Shown here one piece after another: positions 17,853 through 25,180 of a stretch of DNA of 62,528 bases. The DNA lies in the IMG/VR virus record IMGVR_UViG_3300010885_036529, positions 1-62,528 of that record, one strand, 5' to 3'. Made by a program: the position numbers and the translations under genes. A model generated the notes under the pieces. The model searched no databases and was not told where the DNA came from. It saw nothing but the letters and a program-made list of their open reading frames with translations. Every line of letters begins with the position of its first letter. Positions within the stretch are counted from its first letter, which is position 1. This DNA is from a virus.

Positions 17853-18560
17853 ATGTTAAACACAGATCTCAACAAACGAAAACTTAAGTACGACTTTCTC
17901 AAAGATGGGTTTGTCATCATAGATAATTTCTTACAGCAAGAACATGCTGATAGAATCTTCAACCATTTCGATCATGAAATGCCACAATGGTGGTGGTCAG
18001 TAAGCACTAGACCCGCTCCAGATGGAGAGAACAGGATGGACAACTGTTATTATAAAGACGAGAACGCAGATATCATCTCTAAAAAAGAAGCTGCTGCTAA
18101 AGAAGCTTTTTCTAGATCTCAGTTTTCATATATCTTTAGAAGAACTCTTGACGATCATATTGACGGTTGCAACTGTGTAGAATGCCAGTTGAGAAATTAT
18201 CTAACCACACCTGAAGTCCATAAATTTATCGGCTCTATTACAGACATACCAGTTTCTCGTAGTTTTGAGCTCTTTGCTTCTTGGTATAAAGAGGGAGACT
18301 TCCTCTCAATGCACAGCGATGGAGATAACGGACAATTAGGATTTGTCTACAACATCAGTAAAAATTGGCGTCCAGAATGGGGAGGGATGCTGCATTTCTT
18401 GAGACCTGGAGATTCAAATTACGTAGAGAAAGTTGTCTCCCCACGCTATAATGCTCTCGTTCTTTTTGATCTATCGACAACTGCTGGAGCAGACCATTTC
18501 GTTTCTCATGTAAACACTTCACAAGCTAAAAGACTTTCTTTCACAGGTTGGTTCAGTTAG
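17853..18560 (+). CDS. 2-oxoglutarate/Fe(II)-dependent dioxygenase (prolyl hydroxylase type)
   Basis: 235 residues. The double-stranded beta-helix core shows the iron triad H154-x-D156 ('LSMHSDGDNG') and H219 ('HFVSHVN'), with R227 for 2-oxoglutarate ('KRLSFTGWF'). 'YNISKNWRPEWGGMLHFL' is typical of the P4H/Tpa1-like branch. The enzyme couples oxidation of a substrate to decarboxylation of 2-oxoglutarate. Substrate unknown: protein, nucleic acid base or a small molecule are possible. The ATG sits in the T-tract of the preceding terminator, so transcription must read through or start within it. A DNA glycosylase gene follows by about 34 bases. Confidence 0.8.
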   Translation: MLNTDLNKRKLKYDFLKDGFVIIDNFLQQEHADRIFNHFDHEMPQWWWSVSTRPAPDGENRMDNCYYKDENADIISKKEAAAKEAFSRSQFSYIFRRTLDDHIDGCNCVECQLRNYLTTPEVHKFIGSITDIPVSRSFELFASWYKEGDFLSMHSDGDNGQLGFVYNISKNWRPEWGGMLHFLRPGDSNYVEKVVSPRYNALVLFDLSTTAGADHFVSHVNTSQAKRLSFTGWFS

Positions 18561-18594
18561 TATCTCGTTTGATCGAAGATTACTATATTTGACT

Positions 18595-18975
18595 ATGATG
18601 CTACAAGAGATATACAAGTCTGAACCCTGGAAAATGTTGATCGGCTGTATACTTTTAAATCAAACTACCAGAACTCAAGTTGATAAAGTCAGAAGTGAAC
18701 TCTTTGAGAGATGGCCTGATCCTCTAGAAATGGGGAGCGCTGACCCTCTTTCCCTGGCTGAAGTGATCAGACCGCTAGGACTCTATAATAGGAGGGCAAA
18801 AACCCTGATAAAATTCAGTCGGGACTGGACAGATAAAGATTGGAAAGAACCAATCGAATTGCACGGAATCGGCAAATACGCACAAGACTCTTGGGAAATC
18901 TTCCAGAAAAATAACTTTGACGTGGTACCAACAGACAAAGAACTCATCGGCTACCTCAGGAACATGAATAAATAA
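18595..18975 (+). CDS. HhH-GPD DNA glycosylase resembling the MBD4 catalytic domain
   Basis: 126 residues from ATG 18595 (ATG 18598 also possible). 'PWKMLIGCILLNQTT' (11-25), 'IRPLGLYNRRAKTLIKFS' (58-75), the hairpin 'ELHGIGKYAQDSW' (88-100) and the candidate catalytic D114 in 'VPTDKEL' match the order and spacing of MBD4-type glycosylase domains ('LLKPLGLY.. RAK', 'ELHGIGKYGNDS', 'PEDHKL'). No catalytic lysine is seen, so a monofunctional glycosylase acting on T or U mispaired with G is the family expectation. Unusually short, with little beyond the core. Phage substrate is unknown. Confidence 0.75.
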   Translation: MMLQEIYKSEPWKMLIGCILLNQTTRTQVDKVRSELFERWPDPLEMGSADPLSLAEVIRPLGLYNRRAKTLIKFSRDWTDKDWKEPIELHGIGKYAQDSWEIFQKNNFDVVPTDKELIGYLRNMNK

Positions 18976-18980
18976 GAAAT

Positions 18981-20270
18981 ATGATTAGCAACATACCAGA
19001 ATTGGACAAACTGTATCGTGAAAGAGGTGAGAGTTTTCTCAGAGATCTCTTCGATTCTTATGTCATTATCTCTGAAAAGATAAATGCTTCAGATTTCTAT
19101 GTCACTAGAAAAGGAAATTCATTACTATATTTCAAAAAAGGTGAAGAGAGCATCAATCTAATCGATAGGACTCTGGCTCTTTTCTATGAGAAAGGAATTA
19201 GACATTTTGAGAATCTTTCGAATGAGGAGAAAGCACAGATACCAGAAGACTGGTATTTTGGATTTGATTATTTCCCTGGAGAGACTTCAATTTATGGAAA
19301 AGTTCCTCAGTCAGGACTCATCCTCAGTAGGATCTTAATAAAAGCTCCTCAGACTATTAGAACAGTAAAAACAATAGAAGACCCTAGGGTAATTTCAGAA
19401 TGGGCACATAAATTAAAGACTCAAGAAAATCCTCCACTCTTCGCAGGTAAATTAGACGAAGAAAGAAGACAGAAGTTGATCGAATTTTTATCGACTCCTA
19501 AAGATCAACTAGAAGAGATCTTAGGCACTGATTCTTTTTTCAAATATCTTTTTAGTATACTAGACCCTAAAGGCTATTATTTGTATAGACCTCTTCTCTC
19601 AGGAGATGATGCCGCTGTTTTTGATTCTATCATTTTCAAATTTGTGAAGCCAGGTGGAGACAGAATAGTAACGGCTAAAGTCGTAGACCCTTATATGCAT
19701 TCTCTATATACAAAAGAGAAGAGCAAGAAAGGAACTGTCGATTCAGTTTCAATACTTTTATTAGACATTTTAGAATTTTTAGAGACGAACAGTCTTAGAC
19801 CAGAAATGGCAATAGGAGAATTTCCCGATGAGAAATACTTGAATCTCATCTGTTCTCTCTACAACGATTATATGGTAAAGAAAGAACCGGATCTTCAAGG
19901 TTTGGATTTCGAGACTCGTGATTTTGCAAAAGCAGTAGAACATTCTCTAAATATAGATCTCATACCAAATGAAAAGACTAAAGAGATCGTTTCCAGATCT
20001 AAGAACAATGAGAAGATCTTCCAGATCATGCTCAACTGTCTTCGTAGAAAGAGAGACCCAGAAAGAACCAATGATATTCTCACGCCGCTAGTCATTAAAG
20101 ATTTCAACAAGTTGATAGATAAAATCAAGGAGATATCTGAAAAGAAAGAGACTTCAGAGTTCAAGACATTCGGAGACTATCTCAACAACAAAAAGGTTCT
20201 TGAGAATCTTTTCATAGAAGAGAAACCTCTAGAAACCCTAATACCAGAAGAAGTAAAAATAAAACTATAG
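18981..20270 (+). CDS. Unassigned protein with ligase/nucleotidyltransferase-like motif
   Basis: 429 residues. Near residue 31 is 'ISEKINASDFYV', which resembles the motif I region of covalent nucleotidyltransferases (ExKxDGS/NAS), followed by 'LLYFKKG' and 'FGFDYFPGET', as in RNA ligase-like proteins. The C-terminal half is helical with no match. The KxDG lysine register is not certain, so a ligase call is tentative. The gene starts 5 bases after the glycosylase gene and ends directly before a gene with the capsid-targeting motif. Confidence 0.35.
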   Translation: MISNIPELDKLYRERGESFLRDLFDSYVIISEKINASDFYVTRKGNSLLYFKKGEESINLIDRTLALFYEKGIRHFENLSNEEKAQIPEDWYFGFDYFPGETSIYGKVPQSGLILSRILIKAPQTIRTVKTIEDPRVISEWAHKLKTQENPPLFAGKLDEERRQKLIEFLSTPKDQLEEILGTDSFFKYLFSILDPKGYYLYRPLLSGDDAAVFDSIIFKFVKPGGDRIVTAKVVDPYMHSLYTKEKSKKGTVDSVSILLLDILEFLETNSLRPEMAIGEFPDEKYLNLICSLYNDYMVKKEPDLQGLDFETRDFAKAVEHSLNIDLIPNEKTKEIVSRSKNNEKIFQIMLNCLRRKRDPERTNDILTPLVIKDFNKLIDKIKEISEKKETSEFKTFGDYLNNKKVLENLFIEEKPLETLIPEEVKIKL

Positions 20271-21053
20271 ATGAAGCACATCAAACTATTCGAACAATTC
20301 ATCAACGTAAATGAAGGCTTTAAGAATACTAAGGATTTTGAAAAATTCTTAGAAGAGATTGACGGGATGGGAGAATCTCAAATCAAAAAAATCATGGGTA
20401 AAGATTATATCGATACTCCTGGATTCTATGAAGATGAAAAAGAAGACTACGATGGTATTGTAGATTTCATGACATCTAATATGGGTAAATCTGATTTTGA
20501 GAAATTAAAGAAATATTGGGAAACTCACGTATCAGAATCTCTTAACGAAGCCCGTATAGCTATCAAACATGTGTATAGCAATGCACCGGTTAGAAATAAA
20601 GTTCTCGAACTCTTGAAAAATGGCAGAATTAGTGAATCTGATTTCATGGATGCTGTAGCAAAAGCAGGAGCTCCTGGAAAATGGATTCAAAGAAACAGTC
20701 ATTATTTTAAGATCGAAGAAGAGGATGGAGTTAAATTCTATTCTCTTTCTAAGAGCGGATCTATCGTCTCTCAAGCGATGAATGAGAGCGAAAACTTTTC
20801 AAGAGAGCTCGTAGAAATCTACGAAGAATTCGGAGTCGAAGAGAGCCTCATCGTAGATCCTCTCGATATTACTAAAGATGTTTTCTATGTTAATATCAAC
20901 GGAACTACTTACGGTTACGGCCCTAAGAGTGGTGATGTTGAAGAACTAGCTAAAAGCTTCAAAGGAATGTTAAAGTATTCTGCAGGTAAAGCTCTCGCAT
21001 GGTTGAAAAGAAATGCAGATCTAGTATCAGGTAGTAAAAAAGCAGTTAATTAA
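20271..21053 (+). CDS. Putative head-internal protein, 260 aa
   Basis: 260 residues starting MKHIKLFEQFINVNEGF, nearly the same as the start of the 118-residue protein at 11285. A second candidate protease site, SLNE/AR, lies near residue 93 and could separate an acidic pro-region from a C-terminal domain (about 95-260). No recognised domain. It starts directly after the stop of the preceding gene. Confidence 0.55.
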   Translation: MKHIKLFEQFINVNEGFKNTKDFEKFLEEIDGMGESQIKKIMGKDYIDTPGFYEDEKEDYDGIVDFMTSNMGKSDFEKLKKYWETHVSESLNEARIAIKHVYSNAPVRNKVLELLKNGRISESDFMDAVAKAGAPGKWIQRNSHYFKIEEEDGVKFYSLSKSGSIVSQAMNESENFSRELVEIYEEFGVEESLIVDPLDITKDVFYVNINGTTYGYGPKSGDVEELAKSFKGMLKYSAGKALAWLKRNADLVSGSKKAVN

Positions 21054-21054
21054 T

Positions 21055-21945
21055 ATGCCAAGCACTTCAAAATCACAACAAAGACTTATGGCTCAAGCTT
21101 ATGCTCTTAAAAAAGGAGACATAGATGCAGGAGACCTGAACCCAGATTATAGAAAAGAAATAGAAGACGTTGCACAGGGTATGACCCAACAACAGTTGAA
21201 AGATTTTGCTTCTACTAAACATAAAGGATTGCCCGAAAGAGTAAAGAAAACTAACGAAGACGCGATGGCATCCCCGGCTAACGTCAACGGTATGGGCCCT
21301 ATAGCTTTCCCTGGTGACCCAGGAACTTCTGCGAAATTTCCTAGTCAGAAAGCTGGATCTGGAGATATTCCAGCATCCTCTGCTCTAACCAAAAATAAAA
21401 AGAAGAAGAAAGTGGTATTAGTTAAAATGTTCGAAGAGTTCCTTTTTGAAGCTTTCATCGAAGATCCTGCTATCAAGAATAGCATCGGTGATTTCTATGA
21501 ACTTCAAAATGAGATCAAGAAGCTCGAAGCTGAACTCGAAGAAAAGAAATTAGCTTTCAAACAATTTGAAGGTGACATCAAACCGATGATTGACGGAATG
21601 AAAGAAGTTGGAGATAAACTTGCTCAGACTGAAGAGTATGTGATCAAGATATCTCGTTTCGGTGGAGAAAGAAAAGATGCTTCTTATAAAACAGCTTTCG
21701 AAAACGCACTTAGTAAAGTGAACGCAGCCACGAAGAGAGTTCTTGAAGAAGCTTTAGAAGCGAGCAAGAAAGTAACTCAAGTAAAGCACAGCTTTTCAAT
21801 AGACACGATAGTAGCAGAAGCTTCTATTTTCGATAAGATCAAAGGCGCTATCAAATCTGCGATCTCTAAATTACTTGGTATCTTCAAGAAAGAGACTAAG
21901 ACTATTGATGATGCTAATGGCGATCTCAAAAAATTGGCAAAATAA
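21055..21945 (+). CDS. Head-associated protein with DUF3008-like N-terminus
   Basis: 296 residues. Residues 1-62 (starting MPSTSKSQQRLMAQAYALKK, with LKDFASTKHKGLP near 48-60) resemble DUF3008-type phage proteins. Residues 76-106 carry NVxGMGxxxFPGDPG and, after a short gap, FPxQxxGSGDxP, shared with the N-terminal part of the major capsid protein. At 121-137 'VLVKMFEEFLFEAF' looks like an internal copy of the capsid-targeting motif, with a FLFE/A site. A coiled coil (145-185) and a basic amphipathic C-terminus follow. The combination suggests a prohead core or head protein processed after assembly. Confidence 0.6.
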   Translation: MPSTSKSQQRLMAQAYALKKGDIDAGDLNPDYRKEIEDVAQGMTQQQLKDFASTKHKGLPERVKKTNEDAMASPANVNGMGPIAFPGDPGTSAKFPSQKAGSGDIPASSALTKNKKKKKVVLVKMFEEFLFEAFIEDPAIKNSIGDFYELQNEIKKLEAELEEKKLAFKQFEGDIKPMIDGMKEVGDKLAQTEEYVIKISRFGGERKDASYKTAFENALSKVNAATKRVLEEALEASKKVTQVKHSFSIDTIVAEASIFDKIKGAIKSAISKLLGIFKKETKTIDDANGDLKKLAK

Positions 21946-22013
21946 TGAAACGCATCAAATCTATTATTCAATACATTCGTGAAAATTTCACGTTTAAACA
22001 TTATGAATATTAA
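21945..22013 (+). CDS. Possible 22-residue coupled peptide
   Basis: A short frame (MKRIKSIIQYIRENFTFKHY...) starts on the stop of the preceding gene (TAATG) and ends at 22013. It begins like the shared MKxIK motif and contains a 15-bp palindrome (CGTGAAAATTTCACG, 21978-21992). Translational coupling makes expression possible, but nothing proves it. Confidence 0.25.
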   Translation: MKRIKSIIQYIRENFTFKHYEY

Positions 22014-22045
22014 AATCCCCGCTACGGTCTCAGTATCATAGCTCT

Positions 22046-22066
22046 GTTCCTACTGGGAACCTTTTT
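22046..22066 (+). terminator. First of two tandem intrinsic terminators
   Basis: GTTCC (22046-22050) pairs with GGAAC (22056-22060), followed by CTTTTT. A short stem, weaker than the next one. Confidence 0.5.
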
Positions 22067-22095
22067 AAGAGGACTTCAAAAGAGTCCTCTTTTTC
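22067..22095 (+). terminator. Second of two tandem intrinsic terminators
   Basis: AAGAGGACT (22067-22075) pairs with AGTCCTCTT (22083-22091), 9 bp with a 7-base loop, followed by a T-rich tract. It closes the transcription unit of the 17853-22013 genes. Confidence 0.85.
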
Positions 22096-22146
22096 TTTGA
22101 AACAACTTAACTTCGTTCTCTATAATTTATGTAAAGAAAAATATAG

Positions 22147-22614
22147 ATGGCAAATATAGACAACAGCTGCTCACAATTAGAAATTGAAGATTTGTACAGC
22201 CAATCAAAAGACACCCTTGGGGACATTCTTAATCTACAGACAGATACACAGAAAAATGTGTACGGTTATGATTTTGAAGGAATGTCACTAAGAGAAGTGA
22301 TGAATTTTTGGCACATGAATACTCATGCAATGATTGATGAGATTCACGAAGCTACTGACGCATTAGGCGGAATCAAAGACGGTTCAGGCAATGCAATTTG
22401 GAAGAGATGGAAAAAAGACTATCCATCTTTTGCTGATAAGAAATTTTCAGACTTATCAGAATCTGATCAACTAGAATGCAAGTTTGAAATAGTGGACATG
22501 CTTCACTTCTTTATGAACTATGCGACTTCTATCGGAATGACTTCTCAAGAAATGTACAACATGTACATGAGCAAGAACAAAGAGAATAGAGAGAGACAAA
22601 AGAGAGGATATTAA
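22147..22614 (+). CDS. All-alpha dUTP/dCTP pyrophosphatase (gp56 / dimeric dUTPase-like)
   Basis: 155 residues. The metal-binding helices of the all-alpha NTP pyrophosphohydrolase family are visible: 'MIDEIHEATDAL' (E65, E68) and 'CKFEIVDMLHFF' (E114, D117), with 'WKRWKKDY' between them as in dimeric dUTPases. Such enzymes remove dUTP (and dCTP in T4 gp56) from the pool to supply dUMP and keep uracil out of DNA. It heads the nucleotide metabolism and replication block and lies downstream of tandem terminators. AATATAGATG overlaps its start, so a separate promoter is not clear. Confidence 0.75.
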   Translation: MANIDNSCSQLEIEDLYSQSKDTLGDILNLQTDTQKNVYGYDFEGMSLREVMNFWHMNTHAMIDEIHEATDALGGIKDGSGNAIWKRWKKDYPSFADKKFSDLSESDQLECKFEIVDMLHFFMNYATSIGMTSQEMYNMYMSKNKENRERQKRGY

Positions 22615-22650
22615 GAGAAACATTTTGAGGACGAGAGATAAAATAAAGAT

Positions 22651-24063
22651 ATGCTACTTGACGTACAACAGAGAGGGACGAACCTCACCATTTCGTATTA
22701 TGATAAAGACGGAGTCACTAATTACAAGCAATACAAAATAGCCCAAGTTGCAAACTGGGAAGTATGCGAAGAAAAGGACAAGAATAAATCAGATCAATTT
22801 CGCAACTGGGATGGAAGATCTGTAAAGAGAGCAGCATCAAAAAGCTTAGACAAATATTCTCTCATCCAATTTATAGATGAACTTTCTTTCGAAGAGACCG
22901 AAGAGATCTTCGGTTATAATTTACCAAAGACTTATTTTGTCGATATAGAGGTTGAAGTTAAAGACGGATTTCCAGAAGCTGAAAGAGCGGATACTCCGGT
23001 TACTACTATCGCAATTGTAACTCCTAATGCACAAGCCATCGTATTAGCAACAGGAGATCTTCCACAAGATCAACAGCAGAAAATACAAAATGATGTAGAT
23101 GAATACTTCAAAGAAAAAGGAGTAAGATTCAGTTTTGTTTATAAGAAATTTGATTCTGAATACGATCTTCTCTATACTTTCTTTAAGTCTTTCATGTCTA
23201 AGTTTCCGATGGTGACTGGATGGAACTTTATCAATTTTGACTGGAAGTATCTGGTCAATAGAGCATCTAAGTTAGCAATAGATCCAGCGATTGCAAGTCC
23301 AGTCGGAGAACTCTGGGGAAAAGAGAATCTTCCTCTCCATGTTGGAATGATGGACTATCTAGAACTCTATAGAAAATGGGACCGTTCAGATTTCATCAAA
23401 GAGAATTTTACTCTAGATTCTACAGCCGAAGCGGTAGTAGGACTTAAGAAGATCAAGTATAACGGTACAATTCAAGATTTGTACGAGAAAGAATACACAA
23501 AATACGTTTATTATAATGTGGTCGATACTTGTCTTGTATATCTCATCCATCAGAAGTTGAGGACTATGGATATCGCATTGACGATAGCTACAATGTGTCG
23601 AATAGGAATCTACAAAGCAGCAAGTCCGGTCTCAGTGACTGAAGCTATGATCTGTAGAAAGTTTCTAGCTCAGAATAAAGTAATGGCGAGAGACTTTTCT
23701 GGTGATTCTAAAAAAGATTCTCAATACGCTGGAGCTTATGTAAAGTCACCGGTTGTAGGAATGCATCGAGCAGTAGCATGTTTTGACTTTGCTTCTCTAT
23801 ACCCTTCTATCATGAGACAGATTAATATCAGTCCTGAATCGTTCATCAAGAAGATCGATCCAATAGAAGCCCAAAAGGAGAAAGGTCCAGACAAGATCGT
23901 TTCAGTAACTGGAGCAATCTACAAGAAGGAAGATTCGATACTTAAGAACATTCTAACAGAACTCTATACCAATCGTAAGGAATATAAGGGAGAATCTAAG
24001 AAGTATCAAATCGAGGCTGATAATCTTAAAAAAGAAATTGAGAAGCTTAAAAAAGAGATATGA
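22651..24063 (+). CDS. 43: Family B DNA polymerase, N-terminal part (exonuclease and palm motif A)
   Basis: 470 residues. The 3'-5' exonuclease motifs are intact: ExoI 'FVDIEVE' (97-103), ExoII 'GWNFINFDWKY' (190-200) and ExoIII 'YYNVVDTCL' (287-295). Polymerase motif A 'CFDFASLYPSIM' (378-388) is present. The protein stops after a helix 'LYTNRKEYKGESKK' followed by Lys/Glu heptads, which aligns with the first fingers helix of T4-type gp43 ('FNQRKEHKGY' in RB69). Motifs B and C are missing and lie in the gene at 28723, so the polymerase is split at the tip of the fingers. No intein residues are seen at the break. Confidence 0.9.
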   Translation: MLLDVQQRGTNLTISYYDKDGVTNYKQYKIAQVANWEVCEEKDKNKSDQFRNWDGRSVKRAASKSLDKYSLIQFIDELSFEETEEIFGYNLPKTYFVDIEVEVKDGFPEAERADTPVTTIAIVTPNAQAIVLATGDLPQDQQQKIQNDVDEYFKEKGVRFSFVYKKFDSEYDLLYTFFKSFMSKFPMVTGWNFINFDWKYLVNRASKLAIDPAIASPVGELWGKENLPLHVGMMDYLELYRKWDRSDFIKENFTLDSTAEAVVGLKKIKYNGTIQDLYEKEYTKYVYYNVVDTCLVYLIHQKLRTMDIALTIATMCRIGIYKAASPVSVTEAMICRKFLAQNKVMARDFSGDSKKDSQYAGAYVKSPVVGMHRAVACFDFASLYPSIMRQINISPESFIKKIDPIEAQKEKGPDKIVSVTGAIYKKEDSILKNILTELYTNRKEYKGESKKYQIEADNLKKEIEKLKKEI

Positions 24064-24090
24064 TTCTCACTTTCGAAGATGAATACACGA

Positions 24091-24102
24091 AAATATATAG
24101 AA
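24091..24102 (+). promoter_or_regulatory. Late-type promoter element
   Basis: AAATATATAGAA, 44 bases upstream of an intrinsic terminator and about 100 bases upstream of the NrdB start. It may drive a short terminated transcript. Confidence 0.5.
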
Positions 24103-24145
24103 CAAATATGAAGTTATGTGTAACCACATATCAAAGAATACCCTC

Positions 24146-24174
24146 GTCCTCTTCGAAAGATGGAGGACTTTTTT
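24146..24174 (+). terminator. Intrinsic terminator between polymerase part 1 and NrdB
   Basis: GTCCTC (24146-24151) pairs with GAGGAC (24163-24168) followed by six T. An alternative inner pairing CTT/AAG exists. An ATG at 24160 lies within the hairpin and is not a credible start. Confidence 0.8.
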
Positions 24175-24201
24175 ATCGTCGCACAATTAAAAAAAAAGAA
24201 T

Positions 24202-25167
24202 ATGGAGAAAATTCTCATTGAACAACCTAATCGATTCGTGCTCTTTCCGATAGAGCACCAAGACATTTGGCAGATGTACAAAACAGCAGAAGCAAGCTTT
24301 TGGACCGCAGAAGAGGTAGACTTATCTCAAGACTTAGTAGATTGGAGAGAGAAATTGACAGAAGATGAAAAACACTTTGTTAAGCATGTACTCGCTTTCT
24401 TTGCCGCATCTGATGGTATAGTCAATGAAAATTTAGGAGTGAACTTTCTTTCTGAGGTACAATATGCAGAGGCTCGTTGTTTTTATGGATTTCAGATCAT
24501 GATGGAGAACATACATTCAGAAGTGTATTCACTCTTGATTGATACTTACATTACTGATAGTTCAGAAAAAGACTATCTCTTTAACGCACTAGAAACGGTA
24601 CCTGCAGTAGGCAAGAAAGCTGAATGGGCTTTACGTTGGATCAATAGTCCAGAATTCGTAGAAAGACTTATCGCTTTTGCTGCAGTAGAAGGTATTTTCT
24701 TTTCAGGTAGTTTCTGTTCTATCTTCTGGTTGAAGAAAAGAGGATTGATGCCAGGACTTTCTTTTTCAAATGAATTGATTTCAAGAGACGAAGGAATGCA
24801 TACAGATTTTGCATGTCTTCTCTATCGCAACCACATTCAAAACAAATTAAGCAGAGAAAGAATTCTAGAAATTCTAGATTCTGCTTTAACTATTGAAAAA
24901 GAATTCATCACCGAAGCTCTTCCAGTTAGACTCATCGGAATGAATGCTGATCTCATGAAGCAGTATTTAGAATTCGTAACAGACAGACTTTTGGTCTCTC
25001 TAGGCTATGACAAAGAATACGGATCTAAAAATCCATTTGACTTCATGGAAAATATCGCTTTAGAAGGCAAGACTAACTTCTTTGAAAAGAGAGTTGGTGA
25101 ATACCAAAAGTCAGGAGTACTTAACAAGACAACAGATGAGACTTTCTCATTTGACACAGATTTCTAA
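24202..25167 (+). CDS. nrdB: Ribonucleotide reductase class I, small (radical) subunit
   Basis: 321 residues from ATG 24202 ([17 protein letters not shown]), the usual N-terminus of the family; the earlier ATG at 24160 is inside a terminator. Iron ligands and the radical region are visible in '[11 protein letters not shown]', '[22 protein letters not shown]' and '[12 protein letters not shown]'. The C-terminal 'TFSFDTDF' is the tail that docks into the large subunit. With NrdA it converts ribonucleoside diphosphates to deoxyribonucleotides. NrdA follows after 13 bases, so the pair is an operon. Confidence 0.95.
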   Translation: MEKILIEQPNRFVLFPIEHQDIWQMYKTAEASFWTAEEVDLSQDLVDWREKLTEDEKHFVKHVLAFFAASDGIVNENLGVNFLSEVQYAEARCFYGFQIMMENIHSEVYSLLIDTYITDSSEKDYLFNALETVPAVGKKAEWALRWINSPEFVERLIAFAAVEGIFFSGSFCSIFWLKKRGLMPGLSFSNELISRDEGMHTDFACLLYRNHIQNKLSRERILEILDSALTIEKEFITEALPVRLIGMNADLMKQYLEFVTDRLLVSLGYDKEYGSKNPFDFMENIALEGKTNFFEKRVGEYQKSGVLNKTTDETFSFDTDF

Positions 25168-25180
25168 AATAAAAAGAACA

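Noticed and set aside
18584-18591. TATATTTG resembling the Bacteroidota -7 element before the glycosylase gene
   Set aside because: It ends 3 bases before the ATG, and the upstream TTTG is only 12 bases away instead of about 19.
22014-22066. Possible tRNA or small RNA in the gap after 22013
   Set aside because: The GTTCC...GGAAC hairpin is followed by T residues and no cloverleaf can be drawn; it is better read as a terminator.
24108-24221. 37-codon frame starting at ATG 24108 behind a late promoter element
   Set aside because: It runs through the terminator hairpin and T-tract and overlaps the true NrdB start; composition does not look protein-like.
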